Assembly (NCBI RefSeq): GCF_004328075.1
Contig: NZ_SJFN01000013.1
Coordinates: 1-64,000, forward strand
Direction: 5' to 3'
DNA: 64,000 bases
DNA from: Siculibacillus lacustris
GTDB taxonomy: Bacteria > Pseudomonadota > Alphaproteobacteria > Rhizobiales > Ancalomicrobiaceae
This document shows positions 1 through 8,554 of this stretch, piece by piece. The notes beneath the pieces are model-generated. The model was given only the letters and a program-made list of their open reading frames with translations. It was not told the origin of the DNA and did not search any database. The position numbers and the translations under genes are program-made. Within the stretch, counting starts at the first letter, position 1. Every line of letters begins with the position of its first letter.

Positions 1-145
1 TCTTCTCGCCCCATTCGGCACCGGTGTGGGCGCCGATCTCCAGCTCCATCAGGCGCTCCGCGGCGAAGCCGATCATCTCGCGCAAAACATCGGCGTCGGC
101 GCTCTTCTCCACGAGCGTCCGTAGGCTCATCATCATGTCGGTCAT
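1..145 (-). CDS. IS256-family transposase, N-terminal fragment cut by window edge
   Basis: Read on the minus strand from the ATG at 145, the first 48 residues contain LVEKSADADVLREMIGFAAE followed by RLMELEIGAHTGAEWGEK, the typical N-terminus of IS256 (Mutator-type) DDE transposases. A GGAG ribosome-binding site lies just upstream (about 150-155). The rest of the gene, including the DDE catalytic residues, lies outside the window, so its integrity cannot be judged. It directly abuts a 5'-truncated gene on the opposite strand, which suggests that this end of the insertion sequence lies between about 150 and 205. I could not identify the terminal inverted repeat with confidence. Confidence 0.85.
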   Translation of the reverse strand, partial: MTDMMMSLRTLVEKSADADVLREMIGFAAERLMELEIGAHTGAEWGEK

Positions 146-202
146 CGGTGGCTCCTCGGTCGGGTTGGTTCTCGCAACTCCGACCATACCGCCGCACCGC
201 CG

Positions 203-448
203 ATGACCACCGTTCTCGTCAGCTACACCACTTCATGGGACACGACCTTCGTCGCCCGGCGGAGCGCGGATCATCCGAACTACCCGAAGGCCAATCCGCG
301 CAGCGACTGCAATGCCAAGAAGGTGCAGGGAGTCGTCGTCACCTATCGCGCCGCGCGCGACTGGATCGGCGAAGATCGTCTCGTCTTCGACATCTTCTTC
401 CCCGGCGGCGCTCAGCGACATGTCGAAGTGGCGGTGAACGTGAAGTGA
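203..448 (+). pseudogene. 3' remnant of a secreted Ig-like-fold hypothetical protein
   Basis: The reading frame stays open upstream of 203 into the IS256 end, so the ATG at 203 is probably not the original start. The 81 residues (DHPNYPKANPRSDCNAKKVQ, then a beta-rich stretch VTYRAARDWIGEDRLVFDIF ending VNVK) resemble the C-terminal half of small periplasmic beta-sandwich proteins of Hyphomicrobiales that share a YPNYP..NPR..CN..KV pattern; that resemblance is from memory. No signal peptide or N-terminal half is present. The simplest reading is that IS256 insertion or an associated deletion removed the 5' part. Alternatively it is a short free-standing gene. It is probably not functional. Confidence 0.5.
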
Positions 449-554
449 CGCTCGCGCCGGAGCCCGGGAACCGATCGCGCCGGGGCGTCCGCACGGCCGT
501 CCGCTCGACCCGGCCTCGCCCTCATGGCGCCGGGAACAGCGCGTCGGTGCGATC

Positions 555-1325
555 CTACAGCCGGTAGGCGACGAGACCGATCCATTCGCGGGCCGCCACG
601 TCGAAGCGGGTGAGGCCGCCGCTGACCGGTCCGAGCGGGCTCAACCGATCGCTGGGCCCCCGTGTGCGGTAATCGACCGGATGGGCGACCACCCGGAACC
701 CCGCCCGACGGAAGCAGTCGATCGAGCGCGGCATGTGCCAGGCCGAGGTCACCAGCCACCAGGTCTGATCGGGCCGCGGCTTCAGGATCTCGGCGGAGAA
801 GCGGGCGTTCTCTTCCGTATTGCGCGACTTCGTCTCGATCTCCAGCCGATCGGAATCGAGCCCCAGCGCGCCGATCCGCGCCTTCACGATCTCCGCCTCG
901 GAGATCTCGGGCCGGCCGTAATATTCGCCGGTGCCGCTGGTGAACATCAGCCGCGCCTGCGGGAAGCGGCGGGCGAGCTCGAGGAGCGCGGTCACCCGGT
1001 CGCCGGCTTCGTTGAGTTCGAGGAGGTTGCCGCGCGCCCGCGCCACCCGTTCGTCGACGGCGCCGCCCAGCACGATGATCCCGTCGGGCGCCGGCGCCAC
1101 GGCGTCGGGGGCGGGGAACCGCTCCTCGAGCGGCGCCAAGGCGAGAGTGCCGACGGGTCCGAAACCGATCGCTGCGAGGAGAAGCGCCGCGGCGAAGGCG
1201 ATCCGCGCCGGCCAGCGCCGCCGGCGGCGGCCGAGGCTCGCCGCGGCGGCGGCGACCAGCACGATCGTCAGCGCGTTCGACGGCGCTGCCAGATACCACA
1301 GCGGTTTGGACAGGAAATAGAACAT
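555..1325 (-). CDS. YdcF family (DUF218) membrane-anchored protein
   Basis: This 256-residue protein starts MFYFLSKPLWYLAAPSN at the ATG at 1325; the longer upstream frame has no homologous character and overlaps hspQ. The N-terminus has two hydrophobic segments (about residues 15-35 and 43-65), followed by a DUF218 domain with the nucleotide-binding-like elements GIIVLGGAVDE, LMFTSGTGEYYG and WWLVTSAWHMPRS and a conserved ETKSRNTEENA region. Family members (YdcF, ElyC/SanA relatives) are linked to envelope biogenesis, but their substrate is unknown. The gene lies 35 bp downstream of hspQ on the same strand, so the two may be co-transcribed. Confidence 0.85.
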   Translation of the reverse strand: MFYFLSKPLWYLAAPSNALTIVLVAAAAASLGRRRRRWPARIAFAAALLLAAIGFGPVGTLALAPLEERFPAPDAVAPAPDGIIVLGGAVDERVARARGNLLELNEAGDRVTALLELARRFPQARLMFTSGTGEYYGRPEISEAEIVKARIGALGLDSDRLEIETKSRNTEENARFSAEILKPRPDQTWWLVTSAWHMPRSIDCFRRAGFRVVAHPVDYRTRGPSDRLSPLGPVSGGLTRFDVAAREWIGLVAYRL

Positions 1326-1360
1326 CGTCGGCTCGCCCCGCTCCTCGGCGGCGCGCCGCC

Positions 1361-1702
1361 TCAGTTCACCGCGTGATGACGCGCCATGAAGCGGCCGTCG
1401 GCGGCTTCGATGAAGGCTTCTTCGATCTGGGGATGGCGCAGCGGTTCGCCGGTGTCGTCGGCGAGCAGATTCTGCTCGGAGACATAGGCGACGTATTCGC
1501 TCTCGGCGTTCTCCGCGTAGAGATGGTAGTAGGGCTGATCCTTGTTCGGACGAATGTCCTCGGGGATCGCCTCCCACCATTCCTCGGTATTGCAGAACAC
1601 CGGATCGACGTCGAAGACGACGCCGCGAAACGGGTAGACCCGATGGCGCACGACCTGACCGATGCCGAACTTGGCGACCCGACTAATGGACCCTGACGTC
1701 AA
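1361..1702 (-). CDS. hspQ: Heat shock protein HspQ
   Basis: HspQ is a small hemimethylated-DNA-binding-fold protein that in enterobacteria modulates Lon protease and destabilises mutant DnaA. The conserved core begins KFGIGQVVRHRVYPFRGVVF and continues through DVDPVFCNTEEWWE, PYYHLYAENAESEYVAYVSE and QNLL, matching the alphaproteobacterial form. No ATG lies in frame near the core. I place the start at the TTG at 1702, with a GGGGGCGGG purine stretch just upstream (113 aa); an ATT at 1687 immediately before the core or an ATG far upstream at 1786 (141 aa) are alternatives. The family is usually 100-115 aa, which supports the short form. Confidence 0.8.
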   Translation of the reverse strand: MTSGSISRVAKFGIGQVVRHRVYPFRGVVFDVDPVFCNTEEWWEAIPEDIRPNKDQPYYHLYAENAESEYVAYVSEQNLLADDTGEPLRHPQIEEAFIEAADGRFMARHHAVN

Positions 1703-1888
1703 CGCCCGCCCCCATGCGATGCCGGCCCCGAGGGGGATCTGCGCGCCCCGCACCCCTCGGCCCGTCGAAATATCAGACCTGTCCAAGAGTCACGAGGCCT
1801 CGGACGGAGTCAAGATCGATGGGCAGGGATTCCGCGTATCGAACCGATTCGCACGGCCGATCCAGGCACCGAACGGCCGCGATCCTTC

Positions 1889-1917
1889 GCCGCGGCCCCG
1901 AAAATCGGGGTCGCGGC
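1889..1917 (-). terminator. Hairpin terminator downstream of malyl-CoA lyase gene
   Basis: A 13-bp stem with one G-U pair (arms 1889-1901 and 1905-1917) closes on an AAA loop. It lies 32 bp beyond the stop of the leftward malyl-CoA lyase gene. No long T tract follows, as is common in this very GC-rich genome. Confidence 0.65.
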
Positions 1918-1948
1918 CGGTGCGATGCGGTATTCGGAGGCGCAAGGC

Positions 1949-3001
1949 TCAGAGGGCGTAGGCGGCGGCGAAGGCCGGGTCCTTGGCGGCCACCGCGCGG
2001 GCGAGATCGACGATCACCTTGGCCTGTTTCCAGGTGGCGTCGTCCTGCATCTTGCCGTCGATCATCACCGCGCCGGACCCGTCGGGCATCGCCGCCAGGA
2101 TCTTGGCGGCGAAGGCGACCTCGGCCGGATCGGGCGAGAACACCCGCTTGGCGATGTCGATCTGGGTCGGATGCAGCGACCAGGCGCCGAGGCAGCCCAT
2201 CAGGAAGGCGTTGCGGAACTGCGCCTCGCAGGCGGCGAGGTCGGAGAAGTCGCCGAACGGGCCGTAGAAGGCCTTGATCCCCGCCGATTGGCAGGCGTCG
2301 ACCATCTTGGCGACGGTGTAGTGCCAGAGATCCTGCTGGAATCGAGCGCGCGGCGCCGCCCCGGCGTCGTCGGCGAGCACCACGTAGTCGGGATGGCCGC
2401 CGCCGACCCGCGTCGTCTTCATGCCGCGCGAGGCGGCGAGATCGGCCGGGCCGAGGCTCATGCCGTGCATCCGCGGGCTCGCCGTGGCGATCGCCTCGAC
2501 GTTCTTGACGCCTTCGGCGGTCTCCAGGATCGCATGGATCAGGATCGGCTTTCCGACCCCGTGGCGCGCCTCGAGCTGCGCCAGCAACTGGTCGAGGAAA
2601 TGGATGTCCCAAGGTCCTTCGACCTTGGGCAGCATGATCACGTCGAGTTTTTCGCCGACCGCCGCGACGATCTCGGTCAGATCGTCGAGCACCCACGGCG
2701 AATTCAGGCAGTTGATCCGCGTCCACAGGCCCGTGCCCAGCGCGGCGAAGTCGGTCGCCCGCGCCAGTTCGATGAAACCGGCGCGCGCCGCGAGCTTCTG
2801 GTCGGCGGGAATGGCGTCCTCGAGATTGCCGAGCACCACGTCGACCTTGCCGGCGAGTTCCGGGATCTTGGCGCGGACCTTGTCGAGATGGGGCGGCACG
2901 AAATGGATCATCCGCTCGAGCCGCACCGGCACCTCGCGAAAGGGCGTCGGCGCCCCCACCGCGAGCGGGGCGAAGAAGGCACGGGGAGTCTTGACGGTCA
3001 T
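1949..3001 (-). CDS. CoA ester lyase, malyl-CoA lyase family (HpcH/HpaI-citE fold)
   Basis: This 350-residue protein starts [18 protein letters not shown]. It shows the TIM-barrel features of the CitE/malyl-CoA lyase family: the arginine-containing [10 protein letters not shown] region, [11 protein letters not shown], the metal-ligand segments [12 protein letters not shown] and [12 protein letters not shown], and the [15 protein letters not shown] motif. Malyl-CoA lyases cleave malyl-CoA or beta-methylmalyl-CoA to acetyl-/propionyl-CoA plus glyoxylate, in the serine cycle or ethylmalonyl-CoA pathway. It is slightly longer than the roughly 320-aa Mcl1 enzymes, and the exact substrate cannot be read from sequence. 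It stands alone between hspQ and a long empty stretch, with its own terminator downstream. Confidence 0.85.
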   Translation of the reverse strand: MTVKTPRAFFAPLAVGAPTPFREVPVRLERMIHFVPPHLDKVRAKIPELAGKVDVVLGNLEDAIPADQKLAARAGFIELARATDFAALGTGLWTRINCLNSPWVLDDLTEIVAAVGEKLDVIMLPKVEGPWDIHFLDQLLAQLEARHGVGKPILIHAILETAEGVKNVEAIATASPRMHGMSLGPADLAASRGMKTTRVGGGHPDYVVLADDAGAAPRARFQQDLWHYTVAKMVDACQSAGIKAFYGPFGDFSDLAACEAQFRNAFLMGCLGAWSLHPTQIDIAKRVFSPDPAEVAFAAKILAAMPDGSGAVMIDGKMQDDATWKQAKVIVDLARAVAAKDPAFAAAYAL

Positions 3002-3906
3002 CGGAAGGCCCCTTCGATTTTGCACTGCGAAACGGTTCGACCGCTCTAGAGCGCCCCCGCCCGCCACGCAACCCATCGATAAGTCGCAAGCCGCGGGGCG
3101 GGGGCTCCGGCGCGGCGGCCGGAACGTCCCAACGGTCGGCGCAGCGCGGATCCACCGGCGCGCCGGGCACGTCATCGAGGCTGCGGTGCCGCCCCGGGGT
3201 CGAAGCTCGGAAACCGGAGACGACGTCGCGGACGACCCTGGCGACGGCCCCCGTCACGTCGAAGTCGGCCGAATCGCGCCGCGCCGATCACCGCATGGTC
3301 GACCGATCGCTTCGACACCCCGAGGCTTCGATCGCGCGGGACGTCCGATCTGGCCCGGGTGCGAGTGACGAGGCTGATCCCACGGGCGAGATGATCGCGC
3401 ACCGGGCCGGGTGTCGACGTCACGCCGGAGCGGCGGGTATCTTTCGGGGCCTATCCGAGCGGTCCGCGCAGCTCGGCCCGCGGGCGAGGCGATGGCGCGC
3501 CGGAGAGGCCTCGGCATCCGCCGTCGAGAGGCGCCGCGCTCGCGCCGCCGCCCGATCGTCCCGGACGCGCGACACGGTGACCTTCGGCGGCTTCGACCGC
3601 CTGCGTCCGGCGAGCGGAGGCTGCGGCGACGGTGTTCGGCTGCGACCCGGCTCCGGTAGCCCTATCGGCAATCGATCGCCGCCGATCCTCGGGTCGGGCA
3701 GGGCGGTCGCGCGAAGGGCGCGCCGCGGTCTCCGCCTCGCGGGAGTATCGGCGTTGACGCCGCGCCGCCGCGCCGCCATTCTGCCGCGCCCCGATCGATC
3801 GCCCAGCCCGCGGCCACCGGCCATGCCACTCGGCCCCCGGTGCAGGCAACGTCACTCTGCCGCCGGCCGCCGGCCGCGCTGCTCGGATCGTCGGAGAAGG
3901 AATTCG
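3002..3906. other. Long intergenic stretch without a recognisable gene
   Basis: About 900 bp separate the divergently transcribed lyase and transporter genes. Open frames exist on both strands because of the high GC content, but their translations are arginine- and proline-rich, with no family pattern. No tRNA, CRISPR or clear promoter consensus was seen. It may hold decayed genes or long untranslated leaders. Confidence 0.6.
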
Positions 3907-4863
3907 ATGCAACAGGTCCTGGCGCTCGCGTTGCCCTTCTTCGGTCTGATCTTCATCGGTTGGGCCTGTGGCAAGTGGCGCCGCCTGCCGGCCGAAGGCC
4001 TCGCCTGGCTCAACTTCTTCGTCGTCTGGGTGTCGCTGCCGGCGTTGTTCTTCCAACTCCTGTCACGCACTCCGATCGAACAACTGGCCAATTGGTCCTT
4101 CGTCGCCACCACCACTTTCTCGACGGCGGTGGTCTTCGCCCTCGCCCTCGGCGTCGGCCTGGCGCTCAATCGCGGAAACCTGCGCGAGGCGGCGATCACC
4201 GCGGTCGCCGGCGCCTATTCCAACATCGGCTACATGGGGCCCGGCCTCACTGCCGCCGCGCTCGGCCCCGAGGCGACGGTCCCGACCGCCCTGGTGTTCT
4301 GCTTCGACAACGCCCTCCTGTTCACGCTGGTGCCGCTCCTGATGGCGCTCGCCGATCGCAACCGCCGCGGCTTCCTGCCCACCGCCCGCGACATCGTCGG
4401 GCGCATCCTCCTCCACCCCTTCATCCTCGCCACCATCGCGGGGGTCGGCGCCGCCGCCCTGCAGATCCACCCGCCGGTGGTGATCGACCGGATGCTGACG
4501 TCGCTGATGCAGGCCGCCGCGCCCTGCGCCCTCTTCGCCATGGGGGTGACCGTCGGCCTGCGCCCGGTCGAGCGCATCACCGCCGAGATTCCTCTGGTCC
4601 TGACGATCAAACTGATCGTCCACCCGCTCCTGGTCTTTGCGCTGCTGGTGACGATCGGCGGCTTCCCCCCGATCTGGGTCGAGACCGCCCTGCTGATGGC
4701 CTGTCTACCGCCGGCCCTCAACGTCTACGTGCTCGCCCAGCAATATCACGCGCACCTGTCGGAGGCCTCGGCGATCGTCCTGATCGGCACCGTCGTCTCG
4801 GTCGCCACCGTCACCGCCTTTCTCTATCTCGTCACCCAGGGCCTGCTGCCGACGGCCTTCTGA
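3907..4863 (+). CDS. AEC family (auxin efflux carrier-like) transporter
   Basis: This 318-residue integral membrane protein begins MQQVLALALPFFGLIFIGWA. About ten hydrophobic helices are visible in two five-helix bundles, with the conserved AYSNIGYMGPGL segment in the first half and the CLPPALNVYVLAQQY motif in the second, both typical of bacterial AEC (PF03547) carriers. These proteins move malonate, malate or other small anions, and the substrate here is unknown. The start at 3907 removes a long non-conserved upstream frame. The last 40 nt overlap the 3' end of the convergent UbiH-like gene. Confidence 0.88.
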   Translation: MQQVLALALPFFGLIFIGWACGKWRRLPAEGLAWLNFFVVWVSLPALFFQLLSRTPIEQLANWSFVATTTFSTAVVFALALGVGLALNRGNLREAAITAVAGAYSNIGYMGPGLTAAALGPEATVPTALVFCFDNALLFTLVPLLMALADRNRRGFLPTARDIVGRILLHPFILATIAGVGAAALQIHPPVVIDRMLTSLMQAAAPCALFAMGVTVGLRPVERITAEIPLVLTIKLIVHPLLVFALLVTIGGFPPIWVETALLMACLPPALNVYVLAQQYHAHLSEASAIVLIGTVVSVATVTAFLYLVTQGLLPTAF

Positions 4864-6110
4864 GCCGAAGCGACGCCGAACCCGTCGAGGTCGAGTCCGC
4901 GCATCAGCCGCGGCGCCGCCACCGTCGGCCCGAGCCCTTCGCGCATCATCTGCCGCCGCAGCCCGCCGATCCGCAGCGCCAGATGCAGCCCGACCGCCCG
5001 CACCGCCTGCGCCGGCAGGCCGTCGGAGAGCAAGGTGCGATTGATCAGATCGACCCCGCGCGTGCGGGTCTCCACGTCGAGCCGCCGCGCCCGCTCGTGC
5101 GCCCGCATCACCCCGTCGCCGCCGATGTCCTCGCCCTGCCGTCGCGCCGCCACCACCACCTCGGCGAGGTCGGCGATGTCGCGCAGCGACAAATTCAGGC
5201 CCTGCGCACCGATCGGCGGGAAGGCATGCGCCGCCTCGCCGACCAGCGCGATGCGGTCGCGACCGCAACGGGCCGCGATCAGGCTCGACAGCGGCCAGAT
5301 CCGCCGCTCCGAGACCACCCGCATCGCCCCGAGGATCGAATGGGCCCGCCGTTCCGCCTCCCGCGCCAGGGTGTCGTCGTTGAGCGCCGCCAGCGCCGCT
5401 ACCGTCTCCGGCGTGTCGATCAGCACCGCCGAAGACCGATCGCCGCCCGGCAAGGGCACCAGCACGAAGGGACCGTGGCGGGCATGAAACTCGGTCGACA
5501 CGCCGTCGTGGGGTTTGCCATGCGCGAAGTTCAGGACCAGCGCCGACTGCGGCAGTGCCCATTCGCGGGTATCGATCCCCGCCGCCCGCCGCATCGGCGA
5601 TCCGCGCCCATCGGCCGCCACCACCAGCCGGGCGGCGAGCGACCCGCCCCCGTCGAGCCGCAGGTCGATCGCCCCGGCACCCGCCGCGACCGCCCCGACC
5701 ATCGCTTCGATGCGCCGCAGACCGGCGGCGTTACGGGCGCGCGTGTCCAAGATCGCCGTCAGGTCGGCGTTGGCGATGTTCACCCCGAAGGCGTCGAGCC
5801 CGAGTTCGCGCGCCGAGAACAGCACTTCCGGCGCCCGCAACAGGCGTCCGGTGTCGTCGACGATGCGCATCGCCTCGAGGCCGCATCCCGCCGCGGCGAT
5901 CGCCTCCCAGACCCCGAGCGCCTTCAGGAAGTCGCGCGAACCGCCCAGCAGTGCCGTGGTGCGGACGTCGTCGGGGCGGCTCGTCGGCGCCACCAGCACC
6001 GTCGAAAAGCCGAGGCCGGCGAACAGGATCGCCGCCGACAACCCGGCCGGCCCGGCGCCCACCACGGCGACTTCGCAGCGATCGTCGGCGATCGGGTTGG
6101 GCGCGCTCAT
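4824..6110 (-). CDS. UbiH/UbiF/COQ6-type FAD-dependent monooxygenase
   Basis: This 428-aa flavoprotein starts at the ATG at 6110. It contains the N-terminal FAD-binding GxGxxG motif (VAVVGAGPAGLSAAILFAGL, about residues 13-32), the middle VVAADGRGSPMRR segment, and the second FAD motif RIALVGEAAHAFPPIGAQGL followed by NLSLRDIADLAEVV, the ubiquinone-biosynthesis hydroxylase signature. It probably hydroxylates the ubiquinone aromatic ring as a peripheral membrane enzyme, though paralogues make the exact position uncertain. The C-terminus overlaps the convergent AEC gene by 40 nt. Confidence 0.85.
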   Translation of the reverse strand: MSAPNPIADDRCEVAVVGAGPAGLSAAILFAGLGFSTVLVAPTSRPDDVRTTALLGGSRDFLKALGVWEAIAAAGCGLEAMRIVDDTGRLLRAPEVLFSARELGLDAFGVNIANADLTAILDTRARNAAGLRRIEAMVGAVAAGAGAIDLRLDGGGSLAARLVVAADGRGSPMRRAAGIDTREWALPQSALVLNFAHGKPHDGVSTEFHARHGPFVLVPLPGGDRSSAVLIDTPETVAALAALNDDTLAREAERRAHSILGAMRVVSERRIWPLSSLIAARCGRDRIALVGEAAHAFPPIGAQGLNLSLRDIADLAEVVVAARRQGEDIGGDGVMRAHERARRLDVETRTRGVDLINRTLLSDGLPAQAVRAVGLHLALRIGGLRRQMMREGLGPTVAAPRLMRGLDLDGFGVASAQKAVGSRPWVTR

Positions 6111-6252
6111 CGTCTCGGTCTCCACTCGTCGGCCGCGGCGGTCGGTCGCGGCTCGGCCCGTCGTGTTCGACGGCTCTTGCGATATTGTTCGCATTATGTT
6201 CTCATCAAGGCAAGCGGAATCTGAAGGGTTGAGGCGAGCGGCGGAGGGGGGC

Positions 6253-6675
6253 ATGAGCAGTCGCAGGGATCTCGGCGTCGTGCCGGGGACGCGGTTCCTC
6301 GGCGTGATCGATCTGGAGCGTGCCGCGCTGGCGCGCTGGTGCCGCGGCGATCCTTCGGGGTTTCTCGAACTCGCCGACCCCGAGGTCACCTATTTCGATC
6401 CCTTTCTCGCCCGGCGGCTCGACGGGCTGGCCGCCTTGACCGCCTATTACGAGGGCTTGCGCGGCCGCATCGCCGCGGCGAGTTGGGAGATGATCGATCC
6501 GCGCCTCGACGATCTCGGCGACGCGGCGATCCTGACCTTCCGCTTTCGGTCGCTGACCGCCGCCGGTTTCGAACACTTGTGGAATGCCACGGAAGTATGG
6601 GTGGCGGGCGCGAGCGGTCCGCGCCTGCGCCACACCCACTGGTCGATCGCCGCCGCGGTCGATGCCGCGCCGTGA
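6253..6675 (+). CDS. SnoaL-like / DUF4440 NTF2-fold protein
   Basis: A 140-aa protein with the NTF2-like pattern of an N-terminal helix (ALARWCRGDPSGFLELADPE), VTYFDPFLARRLDGLAALTAYYEG, and C-terminal beta strands ending HLWNATEVWV and RHTHWSIAAA. Such proteins are small cone-shaped dimers used as hydrolases, cyclases or binding proteins, and no catalytic set can be assigned here. The start at 6253 is chosen because GGAGGGGGG precedes it; an in-frame ATG at 6196 would add 19 residues. It is divergent from the UbiH-like gene and 56 bp upstream of the DUF2182 gene. Confidence 0.7.
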   Translation: MSSRRDLGVVPGTRFLGVIDLERAALARWCRGDPSGFLELADPEVTYFDPFLARRLDGLAALTAYYEGLRGRIAAASWEMIDPRLDDLGDAAILTFRFRSLTAAGFEHLWNATEVWVAGASGPRLRHTHWSIAAAVDAAP

Positions 6676-6731
6676 TCGGAATTCACCGTCCCGGCCTTGC
6701 AAGCCGGGCACGCCTGGGCCATGTCGGAACC

Positions 6732-7673
6732 ATGAGCACGACGACGACCGAGCGGGGGAGCGGTGACGATGCGGCGATGCGGCCGCCGCCGCCGGCTGCG
6801 TTCGGCCGTACAGGTTTCGGTCCGCGCGTCGCGGTGCTCGTGGCGATCACCCTCGCGGTCGGCCTCGGTTGGGCGCGCCTGATCGCGATGATCGCCGCGG
6901 CGCTGCCGTCCGCGGACATGGCGGCCTTCGGGCCGGGTATGGGTGTTCTGAACTATTTCAATGGCTTCCAGGCGTTTCCTCCCGAGGTTCGGGCGGCGCT
7001 CGGGGCGCTGTGCGGGCCGGAGACGGGGGCCTGGACGGGAGCCGACTGGGGGCTCGCGGCGGCGATGTGGGTGGCGATGGTCGCCGCCATGATGCTGCCG
7101 ACCGCCGTTCCGGTGCTCCTCGCCGCCGCCGATCGCGAGGCGGCCGCACGCGCCGCCGGCCGCCCGGTCGCCTCGACCGTGGCGATCGCCGCCGGCTATC
7201 TCGCTGTGTGGGTCGCCTTCGCGCTGGTCGCGACGGTGCTTCAAGGGGCGGCCACTGCCGCGCGACTGCTGACCCCGGCGGGGATGGCGGCGAGTTTCGG
7301 GCTGGCCGGAACCACTCTGATCGCCGCCGGTCTCTATCAGTTCACACCGCTCAAACGCGCCTGTCTGGCGCGTTGCCGCCACCCGGCGCCGCTTCTCGCC
7401 GAGCTCGCGCCGTCGTCGCTGCGCGCCGCCTTGCACCAGGGCGTCGTCCTCGGTGTCGACTGTCTCGGCTGCTGTTGGGCGCTGATGGCGGCGATGTTCG
7501 CGGTCGGCGTGATGAACATCCTGTGGATCGTCGGGCTCGGCGCCGTGATGGTCCTCGAGAAGACCCATCCGTCGCCGCGCATCGTGCCCGCGGTCGGTGT
7601 CGTGCTCGTCGTCTGCGGCCTCGCCGCGATCGCCGCCTCGCCGTTCGGTGCGGCCCTGCTCGCCCGATTCTGA
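6732..7673 (+). CDS. DUF2182 integral membrane protein
   Basis: A 313-aa membrane protein with an N-terminal cytoplasmic tail, a first hydrophobic helix (about residues 35-60), and the DUF2182 core: WGLAAAMWVAMVAAMMLPTA, the YQFTPLKRACLARCRHP cysteine/histidine segment, and GVDCLGCCWALMAAMFAVGV near the C-terminus. The CxxxC and CxxCC pairs suggest metal binding, and DUF2182 proteins are described as predicted metal-binding membrane proteins. Function is unknown. It is followed after 25 bp by the TerC gene on the same strand, suggesting an operon. Confidence 0.85.
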   Translation: MSTTTTERGSGDDAAMRPPPPAAFGRTGFGPRVAVLVAITLAVGLGWARLIAMIAAALPSADMAAFGPGMGVLNYFNGFQAFPPEVRAALGALCGPETGAWTGADWGLAAAMWVAMVAAMMLPTAVPVLLAAADREAAARAAGRPVASTVAIAAGYLAVWVAFALVATVLQGAATAARLLTPAGMAASFGLAGTTLIAAGLYQFTPLKRACLARCRHPAPLLAELAPSSLRAALHQGVVLGVDCLGCCWALMAAMFAVGVMNILWIVGLGAVMVLEKTHPSPRIVPAVGVVLVVCGLAAIAASPFGAALLARF

Positions 7674-7698
7674 TGGTCCTCGTTTTCGAAGGTTGCCC

Positions 7699-8436
7699 AT
7701 GTCGATTGTCGCCCTTCTCGCCGATCCCGCCGCCTGGCTCAGTCTGGTCACCCTGACGGCGCTCGAGATCGTGCTCGGCATCGACAACGTCGTGTTTCTG
7801 TCGGTGGCGACCGGCCATCTGCCGGCGGTGGAAGCGGCGCGAGCGCGCCGGCTCGGCCTGGCGCTGGCGCTCGGCTTCCGCATCGCCTTGCTCTTCGCAA
7901 TCTCCTGGATCGTCTCGCTGAAGGATCCGGTGGTCTCGCCCTTCGGCCATCCTGTGTCGGTCAAGGACCTGATCCTGATCGGCGGCGGCCTGTTCCTGAT
8001 CTGGAAGGCGGTCGGCCACATCCATGAAGAGGTCGAAGAACCGGTGCTCGCCACCGCGCGCCGCGCCGCGCCCTCGGCCTTCGCCGCGGTGGTCGGTCAG
8101 ATCGTCGTCATCGACATCGTCTTCTCGCTCGATTCGATCATCACCGCCGTGGGTCTCGCCCAGGAGGTCGCGGTGATGATCACCGCGGTGATCCTGGCGG
8201 TTGGGGTGATGTACGTCGCCGCCGGACCGGTCTCCGGCTTCATCGCCCGTCATCCGACCACCAAGATCCTGGCGCTCGCCTTTCTGTTGCTGATCGGCGT
8301 GGCGCTGGTCGCCGACGGCGTCGGCTTCCACCTCGAACGCGGCTACATCTATGCCGCCATGGCCTTCGCGGCGGCCGTCGAAGGTCTGAACATCCTCGCC
8401 AAGGCCCGCCGCGAGGCGGACCGGCGACCCGACTGA
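7699..8436 (+). CDS. TerC family membrane protein
   Basis: This 245-aa polytopic protein has the TerC hallmarks: the first acidic motif LTALEIVLGIDNVVFLS (about residues 15-31) and the second QIVVIDIVFSLDSIITAVG (about residues 134-152), each placing Asp/Asn within membrane helices, followed by SGFIARHPTTKILALAFLLL. TerC-family proteins export or handle metal ions such as manganese and are associated with tellurium-resistance and metallation of exported proteins. There is no room for a yybP-ykoY riboswitch in the 25-bp gap upstream. Probably co-transcribed with the DUF2182 gene. Confidence 0.9.
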   Translation: MSIVALLADPAAWLSLVTLTALEIVLGIDNVVFLSVATGHLPAVEAARARRLGLALALGFRIALLFAISWIVSLKDPVVSPFGHPVSVKDLILIGGGLFLIWKAVGHIHEEVEEPVLATARRAAPSAFAAVVGQIVVIDIVFSLDSIITAVGLAQEVAVMITAVILAVGVMYVAAGPVSGFIARHPTTKILALAFLLLIGVALVADGVGFHLERGYIYAAMAFAAAVEGLNILAKARREADRRPD

Positions 8437-8554
8437 CCCGCCGGCGCTCGTCCGACGGCTCGGGCTGCGGCCCGAACCCTCGGGCGGCCGCCGGCGAAGT
8501 GCAGACGTCCGAGTGTCGCCGGTGTCCCCGGCGGCCGATCGAGGAGCGACGAAG

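Noticed and set aside
412-1299. Long minus-strand open frame overlapping the ydcF-like gene
   Set aside because: Arginine- and proline-rich translation typical of a GC-rich shadow frame; the ydcF-like frame has clear domain motifs.
3295-3906. Upstream extension of the AEC transporter frame
   Set aside because: No membrane or family character before MQQVLALALPFF; it is simply an open GC-rich frame.
7674-7698. Manganese riboswitch upstream of the TerC gene
   Set aside because: Only 25 bp separate the genes, too short for a yybP-ykoY element.
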